From assembly GCF_910591885.1 (NCBI RefSeq), contig NC_063275.1, positions 24,540,501 through 24,604,500 on the forward strand: DNA of 64,000 nt, written 5' to 3'. This DNA comes from Bombus terrestris. Lineage: Eukaryota > Arthropoda > Insecta > Hymenoptera > Apidae. Position numbers and translations under genes: made by a program. Below the pieces are notes generated by a model. That model searched no databases, was not told the DNA's origin, and saw only the letters and a list, made by a program, of their open reading frames with translations. This document shows, piece by piece, positions 51,501 through 62,620 of the stretch; the first letter of the stretch is position 1; each line of letters opens with the position of its first letter.

Positions 51501-54500
51501 ACCAGAGTAGAGCTCCTCTTTTGCACGAAGGCTGTAAAAAATTACAGGATATGCAAATACATTTAACACGTTGCATTTCTTTCAACTCAGAAAGTTGAAT
51601 TGCTTTACAAACGGAGGAAATCGTTTCCTTATTATTTGCTTACAATAGCGTATCATGCAATGACATATATAGCGATCGAAGTATCAGTAATAGGTCGAAG
51701 ATCCTGCAAACATCTAATTTACTTAATTTCATAGTTTATTTATTTAATGTATTTTTATTCGTAACTTATTTCGGATAAAAGAAAGTTTCGTCATCGTGGA
51801 ATACGAAAGTAGAGCGTACTTTTTCTAATCGAAAACTAGAAAAAGGAGAACATCGATGTAGCTAAGGTCTCGCGCGAGAGAATCGTGCGGATTATTGCTC
51901 TGTTTTGAATAAAAATTAACTTCGATCCCCTTTGAGATAAAAACGGAAAACATTTCTACCAATCGAAAGTCGGGAGAAGTCGGACGTAAACATATATCGT
52001 CGTATTAACTACAATACGATGATAATTGATGCTAATAGAATCGTTGATTTTCAAAGAACTTGGATTAAACTTTTGCGAGAGATATCCCAGTAAGTAAATT
52101 ATTGTACGAGTATTAATTACGCGCATTTACAATTGCGTACGTTAAAAATTAATTAATCGTATTTCATTGCATCGTGCCTCGATATATCGAATCCTCTTGG
52201 ATCTTCGATCTTTACTCATCAAAAAAAAAAAGAAAAAAAAATTGAAAACTCACGATCTTTATATTATGCATAAGCATACATTAAGTAAGAATTGTGTTAA
52301 TCTGTGGTCTTCGAAGCAGAATAATTACGGTAGAAGTCAAATTACGTAAGATATTGTAACAGCATATATCTTACATATTCAAGAATTGTAACATGAAACT
52401 TTAAATGGTTATTTAATAACGCAGTGCGGCAGGAAGTTGGAGTCGAGTTTTCCGCGACTAGTCGAGAAAATAAAGTGGACTGTTTCTCGATGCAAAGGAC
52501 ATTACAAAACGCAAAGAAACAATGCTGGAAAGCGTCTTCGCTTTCTTTCGGAAACGATCCGGACAGTTTCTCACGGAACGTGCTAGTTAAGTCCGTGAAA
52601 GAGCAACTATGATCTATACATGATTATGCGAATCGAGCGCACCCACTTTTCATTTTCGGTGTTCCGATTTTCATTCGTCCGAATCGTTTAGTTTCTTTTC
52701 TAAATCATAACTTTATTTTTGCTATCGTGCGCGGTACGCTAGATTTTATACCCAAAGGTTGCCACTTATCTTTAAGTTATTAGGTATATTTATTCTAAAA
52801 TTAAAAGTATTTATGCAGAAAATTCGAATGGAATTCGTGAAATCTCATATCGAATCAACCAATTTCCTTTCAAGGATCGGCCGAATCGTGGGACAAATTA
52901 TCGCGTCTTATACCAACGAATTCGGTGTACGAACAACAGGACAAGAATGCATCTCCTGTCAATAATCCAGCGGAAACGCTATTACGCTCCTTGGACGAAA
53001 ACAATGTCATGGAGACATCAAAAACGATTGGAAAGAAGAACAATCACGAAGAGGATGTAGACGAGGAAGTTTACGAAGACGAGTACGAAGTTGAAACCGA
53101 TCCAAAAACGGAACACGAAACTTTGAAATTTCCTAAAATCACCGATTCCACTAATGCAAAATACGAAAAAGCTCCGTCAGAGTTAACCGCTCAGACGGAA
53201 GACATGTCCAGAGACGAAGATTATGTGGAAGACCCTTCGACGAGTCAGTACGACACGTACAATTACTACAACGACGATTACTCAAGTCCTAATCGGTCAC
53301 GATACCGGGCCGCAGGTAAGATAATTTGAAAATTACTCAAATTTTTAAGCTCAAATTAAAAAGTTATTAACACATAACTTTTAAATTTTAATAACTATTA
53401 AGAGTTTGAAAACGATTCAAATTTCGCAACAATGTTGCGTCCTTTCTTTGCGTTCGCTCTTACTTACAATTAGCCTGACAAATATTCTTTGATAAGCCAA
53501 ACGTAATAAGCAGCATGCTTTGTTATATACTTTCCTTAACTCTAATCCTTTTAAAGTTCTCCTACTTGCAAAGAAATGCCACGAAAGAGCGTTGACGGAT
53601 ATTTCTCATCGAACAAAGTTAAATTCTCGACTACTATTAAATACTCGAAATCTACTTTACTTTTCGGGTAGATCGTATAATCGTGTAAAATGTGATACGA
53701 ATGGAATTCCAAAAATTAATAATTTCCTAACGCGATCCTTTACGCGACACAATCCTCGATTTAATGTGGAAAGACTCTGGCTGGAACAAGATTATATATA
53801 AACTTTAATAGAAATCGACTCGATTAAATTATATAACTTTCAAATAGCGATTCGAAAGACCATAGGAAATCGATTATCTGCCATCGTAACGCAAAATCAA
53901 GGCGCAGCCACCTTTTAAGCTGCCTTCTTTCATGATATAACGCCACAGTATCAAATAATTATTATCTTTGTAGACGGGTTCTACGTTATGTAAGCTCCTT
54001 TCGTCACCTGGCAAGGAAAGTCCCGTGCGTGGACAGAAAGAAACGAGACCACCGACCATGTTGTCTGTAAAAACAAGATTTTTGAAATTTTGCAGAGGAC
54101 GAACACGCTCGCGACTATCCGGATGCGGAGGAAGAAGAAGCGGAGCCGGAGGAACATGGAGAACAAAAAGGAGGAGGAGGAGAAGAAGAAGAAGAAGAAG
54201 AAGAAGAAGGAGAGGAAGAAGAAGATGGGAAGAAACCACAAGACAACGACTATGATACGTCAGAGGAAGAGGAAGAATATTTCGATTCTCACCACGTTGC
54301 GAACGTAAACGATTCTTCGTCCGACCTGTTCGAAGAAAAGGATCTAGACACGCCAATTTCAACGACCAACAACGAGGAGGGTTCCTCGATGGAAGGTAGC
54401 GACAAAACTTTTGCCTTTCTCGGCCCACCAGAGTCGAGAATAAATTCCTCCGTTGATAGTTCCATCTTGATCGGAGGAGCCATAGTGTCGGTAGTAACGA

Positions 54501-57500
54501 CGAAAAGCGTCGTCAATGGCACGATTTCCGTTCCAACCACATCCTCCCCGACTACTACCGAACAAGTTGTCGCGCCACCCTCCTCCACTTCTATGGTAAT
54601 CACGGAACAACCTGTAACAGCGATAACAACCGAGGATACGTCTCGAATATTAGCTTCGGTTCAAACGAGTCGTAGCATATCCGGCGCTCGATTCTTGCCG
54701 TTTCCTGTAATAGATCGTATCGAACCGATCGGCCATAGCAGCGAGAAGAAAACTTCGCCACCTGCAGAGTCCACGGAAAGCATTATCGATAAATTGGACA
54801 GGGTACAGTCGGAATTGTCCAGCGGTTTTCTCGCCGGTGGCTTCCGAACTGCCGGTAATTCCCTTCAGTTGGACGTTTTGAACGAAAGAGACAGGAATAA
54901 TCGCAGAAGGTATACTACTACCGCTAAGACGCCGGTCATTAGCAAGTTTGTACCGCGAAGATACAACGATAAGAGAAACGATCATGCTACGCCGAAGCCG
55001 AAGATCGAAACGACGCTTGATAGTTTGGAAGGATTGTTACCGCGTGATTACGTTACGAGGAGTTCGTCGACGATGTCGACGCTTCCGAAGACTGGATTTA
55101 GGTTGGTGATAGTTCAGAATATTCAGTTTTTATAAATACACGAGCATTTCTTCGCTTCATTCTAAATTAATATTTTTATAGCGTTTTTTTAAGCGTATAA
55201 AGATTTATATATGTATATTTGTATGACTATAAATGTCGCAGTTAGTTCTCATTGTCAATTTAATAGAGATAAATATATAATGTAGAGTAACACAGAGTAT
55301 GATTAATGATCTTTAGATGGCCGACAAAGAGCACAACTAGCACAACAGCAGAACCAACCACGACTCAACTCGCATCGACTGCCTCCATTGCCATGGCGAA
55401 AAAACCTAAAACCAACGTGATTGTTCAAGACATAAGTGCCTTTTTACCACCCGGATACAAATTGAAGAAAGAGGACTCAACTGTTACAGAAAGCTCCCTG
55501 TTAAAGGATATTCTGGCGAAATCTAAGGTCGATATATCGTCGTTGTTACCGGCGGATTATAACAAAAAGAGGAACGAGGATGACATAGCAACAATGACGA
55601 CAACAGCGAAAAGTATAGGCGTTTCGTCAGAGAAATCACCAGCTGAGAAAACGATTCAGGATTTGTTCGCTAAATCCAAAGTTGACATTTCTTCCTTGTT
55701 GCCACGTGATTACGAACAGAAGAGGAAGAATCTTATTTCAGAGCCGGGAGACGTTCATACCGAGAATTTTACCGAATCCAATGTATCTGTGACTACGGAA
55801 TCCACTTCGTCCACGACGAAGAAATCCGCTGGTTTGAAACTCGTGTTTCCTAGCAGGCCTGGCGGACGGAAAGCAATTAATAAAATCACCACGCCACCCA
55901 GTCCTCGAGGTGAAGGACCTGGCACGGTTACGCCGAAAATACACAGAGGATGGCCGATCAGGTGAGTCCCGTAAACTGAATTATTATTTCAACGCAAAGT
56001 TGCAGATCAAATTTAAAGTTTCTTTTAAGGAATCAAATTTGAAAGTCAAATATAAATTGAAATTGATATTAAATTGTTGTGTTGATATTAAATTTTCTTT
56101 TGTAACTTTTGCAGAGTTACCACAGAATTTACCGGCTGGCCTAGTTCGTCGACTACCCCGATCTCGATAGAAAAGATACTGGAAGCTGCCCGAACCGCAA
56201 CGATTTCGTCTGCGTCACTAATCCCGATAACAGAAGCAACGTCGAGCACTACGACAACGTCGACTACGACGACAACGCCTCGACCAACCACACCAGGAAT
56301 TTGCGAGCAAGATTGCGAAGTCGCTGGAACTATAAAGATAATTGGTAATACAAGCTGGGTACCGGAATTGCTTGATCGAAATACTCAAGAATGGCAGAAA
56401 CTCGCCAATGAAATTGAGCGAGAGGTATTCATATACATATATACATATATATATACTAAATTGGAAAGTGTTTATTTTATAAACATGATGTTCGATAATA
56501 TTTCCTTTTTATTTTTTAACAGATGAACTTCATATTCTCAAAATCTGCTGTCCTAGCAAAATGGTATAAAAAGATAAGAATCGATTCATTCAGGTAATAA
56601 TACAGATAAAACTTATGTTAAAATTGATGAAAAACTGATTTATTTATTTCATGAGGAAATTTATAAATTTTAGCGAGGGTAGTATTTTGGTAGATTATTT
56701 TGTTGAATTGTCCAACTTGGAGCAAAACGTTAATACGCAGGAATTGAAAGTTATTTTCCACGATTCGTTACGGACTTATAACGCAAACAGGTGGAACGAA
56801 ACTAAAACGAAAAGTTCGATAAAGCTTGGATCGTTCACAATCGATCCGAAATATACGGATTTTGTAGGTATGTTATGTCATTGATAAAGTATTTATTTTA
56901 TAAAATTAGCATCTTGACTTTTTGTTCAAAAATAATTCCCTTTCAGTGATACCTAAAGTAACAACTCCCCAATACACTGAAGAAGACGATAGATTAGTTC
57001 CACAATGGGCAATTGCTGTAATCGTAATTGGTGTTGGTGGATTAGTCTTTATCATTATATTTGGTGTCTCTGTCGTAAGTATTAAATCAGAAGGAGAAAC
57101 ACTAATGTTAATGTAAAATTAATATTCATTACGATATATTTAATCTTTAGTTAATAAATCGTCATAATGCTTCGAAATTGAAACCATCTATATCTACAAT
57201 TTACGAAGAAGAAGTAGCAAAGAATATTACAGCTAATAGATCTAGTGATTACTCAAAACCGGTACATACGATTTGGACTGACCCAGACGTTTCTTGGAAC
57301 GACAAGTCTTTCGAATCGACCTCCAACAAGGTAGAATTTTAAAATATTTATATCCCTTTTGAAATCATTTGTAACAAATAATTCTGTAAATATTTATTAA
57401 ATATAATTATATAAATATTTTATTAATTTCTAGATTCTTGTCGAGAAATCTTTTCAAGACAATAAGAAATATAACATGTACGATAGTTGGAGATCGCAGT

Positions 57501-57610
57501 GGAACGGTTATTATTACAACGGGTCTCATACTAGCAGTAAATATGGCGGTTACGATAGTACAACAAATTTATCAAGTCGTCATCATCCTGATTACGATAC
57601 AAATTTTTAA
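45516..57610 (+). CDS. SEA-domain, mucin-like type I membrane protein (uncharacterised)
   Basis: Ten coding exons join in frame: 45516-45612, 52875-53315, 54096-55101, 55317-55961, 56115-56424, 56523-56593, 56674-56867, 56947-57074, 57151-57330, 57434-57610 (1082 aa). Residues 1-32 carry a signal sequence (core MILTFLILGYAFVP) with a 7.3 kb first intron. Then come an acidic, Tyr-rich region, a glutamate run (about 190-225, nearly pure GAA codons), Ser/Thr-rich mucin-like stretches, four copies of an LLP-x-D/G-Y motif (LEGLLPRDY, ISAFLPPGY, ISSLLPADY, ISSLLPRDY), and a TTTTSTTTTTPRPTTPG linker. A SEA domain (about 780-915) contains EGSILVDY, a G-S site (859-860) of the autoproteolytic type. 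One helix (about 942-966) and a roughly 115-residue Tyr/Asn-rich tail follow. SEA domains occur in shed, heavily glycosylated surface proteins, so an apical or extracellular-matrix role is an inference. No name assigned. Confidence 0.9.
45613..52424 (+). other. First-intron interior of the SEA-domain gene
   Basis: This covers most of the 7.3 kb intron. I see no nested gene that I can support on either strand. A TA/CATA-rich run lies near 49093-49118. CpG-richer patches near 48540-48900 and 49490-49920 may be regulatory. Short open frames such as 47295-47579 have no recognisable features. Confidence 0.5.
52425..52612 (+). other. Possible alternative terminal exon of the SEA-domain gene
   Basis: After an acceptor-like AATAACGCAG (ends 52424) a 62-codon frame runs to a TGA (52610-52612) in the phase needed by the signal-peptide exon 45516-45612. 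Joining them would give a secreted protein of about 94 residues (VRQEVGVEFSATSREN... ending KSVKEQL). The composition is polar with two cysteines. The polypyrimidine tract is weak, and no family is recognised. Confidence 0.3.
54160..54235 (+). repeat. Coding GAA/GAG trinucleotide tract
   Basis: A purine tract inside the third coding exon of the SEA-domain gene. It has nine GAA codons in a row after GGA repeats, then more GAG/GAA. It encodes a polyglutamate run and is likely to vary in length between individuals. Confidence 0.85.
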
Positions 57611-57620
57611 ATTTTACGGT

Positions 57621-57626
57621 AATAAA
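57621..57626 (+). terminator. Likely poly(A) signal of the SEA-domain gene
   Basis: AATAAA begins 11 bases after the TAA stop at 57608-57610, giving a short 3-prime UTR. Later hexamers exist, so the site used is uncertain. Confidence 0.45.
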
Positions 57627-58094
57627 GTAAAATTTCTATCAACTCTGCTCTCATTTAATTTATTCAGTGCCTTATACTGGATTTTACAATGTTTTGTTCG
57701 TATGTTTAAAATTTACTGCAGTTTTATGTATAGCAAACTATAATGTTACCTTATATCGATCAATTAACATCTCGCGCTCGACTCCAGGAAATTGTTATAA
57801 AACAATCCAATAATTTTTTATCATTAGTTTATTGATTTTATTACAAAAAATTTTATTGTTCATTCTAGTCAAAGAAATAAATAATCAGTGATGTTAAATA
57901 AGTATTTGAGAAAATACTTGATATTTTTTATGATTAAAAAAGAGAAAGACGAATTTGTTATCCTTATTTGTTTCCTTTTCTTCTAGCGTAATTAATATTG
58001 ATCTGTATATACAAAAATAAAGTTTTTGATAGTAATAAAATTTATCTGTACCATTTGTTCATAAACTTATATAAACATAGAAATATATACAGAT

Positions 58095-61000
58095 TTATAA
58101 TAATTTATTTGGCAATGTTAGCAATTCCGCAATTGGAGAAACAGTTGTTTTCTCATCAGTTATGTGACATTTCAAAACGCTCAAAAGTTTTTGATATAAG
58201 AAGGAATGTCTATAAAATAAATAATATATAATTAAAATTTCCTACTTTTAACAAATACGATATAAAAAATCTGAATTACTACCTGCTAGCTGGTTTACAT
58301 ATAGACAAATGATCTTGAGCAATTTCATAGAATTCACCTACTCCAGGATCTATATACAAGCATTAGAATTTTTGTTAAAAGTTCAATAATATTATATAGA
58401 ATAATTTTCATTGTATACGTACCTGCTGAATTAGAAGTAACAAATTGAAATGGAACATTTAATGGTGTTACATGGGTAGATTTAGTTTCACTAAAACTAA
58501 TAATCTCTATGGGATAATCTTTCAACATATCGAGGAATTCGTTATGTAATTTTAATAATTGTGGTGACTCTAAACATAAATCATATTGTTTATAAATATA
58601 TTTAAAATACTTTTAAACTAATATCATAATACAATTTTAATATACCTTCACGAAGTTCCTGTACTTCGATCGATGGCCATAGTACCATTTGTGTTGCTTG
58701 CTTTAATGCTGCTACGCGAGAACCACGATGTGGAGTACTATAAAATACTATACCACGTGTATTTTTACATATATTATTTTGATCACCATTCCTCCATTCT
58801 ATAAAAAGAATAGTTGCATATATAAATATATAAATTTTTATAAAAACGATATTAATATTTTATAATGAAATATGAAAACGATCCTAACCATCCACAAGCA
58901 TTTTTTTCACTAATAAACCACCCATTGAGTGACAAACCCAAACTGTTGGTCGTTTTCCAACACCGGCAATTAATAATTTTTTTATATATTCTTTACTTCT
59001 TTTGCCCATAGTGCTTCAAATGAACAAACATTACAAATAAATTACAAATTTTGAATAATTGGATGAAATATCAACATTAATAATGCTATTTACTTTTTGT
59101 CTTCTATTGGGCATGAAGATGTCCATAATGACAAATTAGTGTCATAATTTACCCCAATAACTCGAACAAATGGAATATCCTGTGGTAACCAATCTTTAGG
59201 CCAACACTGCGTTTTATGCTGTTTATCGTGATAAGTTTTCTTCATGCACGTATCATTTCTAAAATTGAAAATTCCTAAATATGGAATAATTTCTCAGCAA
59301 AACACATAACTTAAAATAATATTATACCCTTGGCAGAAAAATGGTCCGTTCCCTCTAGAATTCGTACTTTGCGGGCAATCGTCTAGAATTACTTCAAAAT
59401 CATGCCCCACTTTATCCCATTCACGTTTCCTCAAATCATAAGTTAAATCTCTCAAAAAATCTTGTGACTGATCATCTACCAAATTTGAAAAATTGATTCC
59501 ATCTTGTATAATGTAGGGATCTACAATTTATGTAATTAATGTGAATAATTATGTTTAGTAGAGATACGAGGTCTGTCTAGGAACAATATAATCTAAGGGT
59601 ACATCTTTCTATCTGATTGTGCTATTGTAAAATTATTAGTTAGCAACGATAGGTTATTTTGTCGAAGATCGTGAGAACCATATTTCGAGATGACTAAAAA
59701 CTGGGCGTTTCTCTCAGATCATAGATCCATGATTTATCGCAGGTAATGATCTTTAACATCTCAAATTTGTTTCTGACCAATCATGGTCAGATGCACACTG
59801 TTTGCTTGATATGTTTGATCATGTCATTCAGTATTTATAGGATTACTGATTAAGGTCTTCCGTAAATATTGAAAGTCTGGTGTTTACAATAGCACACCCA
59901 GATAGAAAGGTATATTCATAAGTCGGATTGTTTCCAAACAGATCTCGTATACGTTGCAACTAGAATATAATCGTAATTAATTCTAATTACTCTAAAAATA
60001 AATTCTATGTTTGTTACGCTAAATTATTATTTATAATACAAACAAACCTACAACCCCAACTTCAGATGTATCTGAATCTCTTTGCCTCCACGTTATAAAT
60101 ACTCCACCAAGTAGTCCATGTAAGAAAATGACATCTAATTTCGTGTTTGCTACAGTTTTGTGCAAAGGATGAAGAAGATAAATACGTCTTGGATATTTAT
60201 TATTCTCATCCATATCTAAATTTGCCAATGCACGACTGGCTGCTGCTGCCAATCTTATATCACTATTTTGAGCCCATTCCACCAATGTACCAATCCAACC
60301 TTTAAACGAAACCATGAATAATACACAATATTTTAAGGAACAAAATAAAGAGGCACAACTGGAATCTACTTAATATATACCTGACTGAAAAATATCTTGC
60401 AAATACATCGAATGAAGTGAAATATTGGAAATTATTTTCGCAAGTAATATACATATGTCAATATTGTCACTGAAAATTTTCTTTATTATCATTAATAGTG
60501 GAAGACCACCAGCATCAATAATATCTGAAAACAAGGAAAGATTAGATAAAAATGTTTTAAACTGTTACATGATTTTTACTTTACCTTTACTATATAGCTC
60601 AAGGCAAGAATGATGGCATAGCGCTTGAACACAATTCCGTAATAATTCTTGATCCCATACTATGGCTGGTGCTACAGCCAGCCCTAAGTTTGTTAAATCG
60701 TGATCAAGTATCAGACTATCCTGTTTTCATACTTTGTAAATAATTAAAATGCGCACAAAATAATTTATATAATAGAAATTTAAAAATTTCAATGAGTATA
60801 TACTTACAGAATGTATATCCTTAAAGTTTTTATTGAGAAATTGAAGAAGACAGGGATGTGTATTTTCACATAATGTATTTAAGTAAAGGAGCAAGTGGTA
60901 TACTTTTTCTATTATATCCTGAAAAAATGCAATCTCTCGTCAAATATATCTGTTAAATAAACGTAATTACAATAAATATATTATTATACATGCCTGTAAA

Positions 61001-61825
61001 TTATATTGTACATGATGATATGGTGTCTGTAAAAAAAATCTTGAATCAACATTTGGCATTCTTGCAAGAGACACTGCAGTTTTAGCATCCAACATTTGTG
61101 CAATATGCCGGTAGTGCCAGTCTATAATTTTTAATTAAAAGCATTTAAATAAAAACTGTTTATACGAAGATTAATAATAGCTAAAAAGAATACCTTTCAA
61201 ATGCTTTAAAGAATTAAGAGTATTGAGAGCTTTTAAACGTTCTCTGTCATTGCCACTTTGTGCAATATGTAATAGTCTATATGCCACATTACGGGTTAAT
61301 GACTTCCACCATTTCATTATGATATGAGCAAATGAAAATGATTCTGCTGGTACTGACGATTGTAAATTTTCAACTTTCCTTAACATGAGAACATCTGAAA
61401 TCATAAGAACAGAGCTGATAAATATTTAGAGTTTAATAAATCATTACAAGCTAATGATAAATACCTTTGAATCGAGGGTCATCAATATAAATATATCGAG
61501 TATGTGGTTGGTCCTTGCTCAGAACATTGACAGGTACAGAGGATTGTAAAATGTGTGATACTTGCCTTAATTGGTACAAAAACCAACAACCCCTACATAA
61601 AAAATATAAATCATTCAAATATTAATATATAATATAATATTAATATATCAATAAATTAATGATTTTTGAAAAAAATCCAGTAAATAAAACTAACCCAACC
61701 ACAACAATGCTGATTCCAGTTGATTTTACATACTCTATATATTTATTATATTTATGGTAAGTTCGTAATCTCATTGTAAAAAAATATTTTATCCTATCAA
61801 GAACGTGAGTATATTTGTATAACAT
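58095..61825 (-). CDS. SERAC1: SERAC1 (serine active-site containing protein 1)
   Basis: Protein at mitochondria-ER contacts needed in vertebrates for phosphatidylglycerol remodelling and cholesterol trafficking; lipase-type alpha/beta hydrolase. Minus-strand exons, high to low: 61825-61695, 61592-61465, 61394-61194, 61121-60994, 60918-60808, 60720-60585, 60524-60381, 60299-60048, 59520-59328, 59258-59094, 59013-58889, 58798-58646, 58569-58423, 58349-58283, 58209-58095. All phases match; 731 aa (human 654). An N-terminal hydrophobic helix spans exons 1-2, followed by an ARM-like helical region. The hydrolase domain starts VIFLHGLLGGVFITWRQRDS. The nucleophile elbow is VWVCHSMGGLLVKKML, with GIVFYSTPHRGSR after it. 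The candidate catalytic His is in DHLSICKP and the end SFLYQKLLSVLK aligns with the human C-terminus. The intron after 60994 starts with GC instead of GT. Relative to human, about 70 extra residues lie before the conserved CWPKDWL. Confidence 0.95.
59567..59947. mobile_element. Mariner-type MITE in a SERAC1 intron
   Basis: A 381-bp element is flanked by TA dinucleotides (59565-59566 and 59948-59949). The left end CGAGGTCTGTCTAGGAACAA is the inverted match of the right end TTGTTTCCAAACAGATCTCG. Symmetry extends inward about 75 bp: CTTTCTATCTGATTGTGCTA on the left pairs with TAGCACACCCAGATAGAAAG on the right. TA target site, CGAGGTCTG-type termini and no coding capacity identify a miniature inverted-repeat element mobilised by a mariner transposase. 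Confidence 0.85.
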
Positions 61826-61850
61826 TGATGTTTCAAAGGGTATTTAAAAA

Positions 61851-61901
61851 TATATGTATATATATATATACCAAATATAGGTATATATATATATATATAC
61901 C
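61851..61901. repeat. TA repeats in inverted arrangement just upstream of SERAC1
   Basis: Two TA dinucleotide tracts bounded by CC/GG (GTATATATATATATACC, then AAATATA, then GGTATATATATATATATATA) lie about 26 bp upstream of the SERAC1 ATG. In the transcript they could form a strong hairpin; they may also mark an AT-rich core promoter. Confidence 0.8.
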
Positions 61902-62503
61902 AAAGATAGTCAAGATCGGCAATGTTTAATTATTTTACGGTCGTACTTTTATTTTCCAATAATTATTGATATGAATATTCATTAATTATTATTTTCTTGT
62001 AAACATTGCAACAGATATTAAGTCCTACAATAAAATTATTATTATTTACAAATATTATTTACAAGGGTAAGTAAGATTTGATAAACTAGCTATTTATTGT
62101 TCATGGCCAATAGAATAGCAACTAAAATCATCTATAACCGAAAATGTTAGTAAACAGTATGAATATTTTCAAATCATAATGTTCATAGATAATAATAGGT
62201 GAAATATATCCATACATGTTGACGTCAATATCAAAATATAAAATGAACGAAATTTTCAATATTTTATGCACATCGAAGACTTAAATTAATCAAAATGCTT
62301 TTCCTAAGCTGAACTTCTATTTACATAATGTATTTACAATTTCATGCTGGAATCTTTTCTATGCACCATTTCCTATGATTCGCATCGAAGTATATAAATT
62401 AATAACTGTTAAATTAGTTATTATACATTTTATCGTGAAAATTGCAAAATAAATAGAAAAGAATGATGAGACTAGGAGTAAATTTGTCACTGCGGACGAA
62501 GCA

Positions 62504-62620
62504 TTAAACAATATAGTATGTATCGGCAGAGAAACGATGCAAATGCGGCTGCGCCTGAATACGACAAGCGGCCTCGAGGCGCTGCTCGCGCACCAACTCT
62601 TCAGTCTTTTTGCTTCCCAT
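62504..62620 (-). CDS. Small ORF (38 aa) in the SERAC1-eRF1 divergent promoter
   Basis: A minus-strand frame has a good start context (A at -3, G at +4: ACAAAATGG) and reads MGSKKTEELVREQRLEAACR followed by IQAQPHLHRF and SADTYYIV, then TAA. The first half is charged and helix-like. It lies on the SERAC1 side of the CpG-rich block, about 680 bp upstream of the SERAC1 ATG, so it may be an upstream ORF in a SERAC1 leader, an independent small-protein gene, or chance in CpG-rich DNA. No family recognised. Overlapping longer frames on both strands look less protein-like. Confidence 0.3.
   Translation of the reverse strand: MGSKKTEELVREQRLEAACRIQAQPHLHRFSADTYYIV

Noticed and set aside
53874..54428. 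184-codon minus-strand Leu/Phe-rich frames
   Set aside because: They are the antisense reading of the GAA repeat and of the real plus-strand exon.
57998..58231. 77-codon plus-strand frame after the SEA-domain gene
   Set aside because: It overlaps the last SERAC1 exon (58209-58095) on the other strand, which fits by phase and similarity (SFLYQKLLSVLK).
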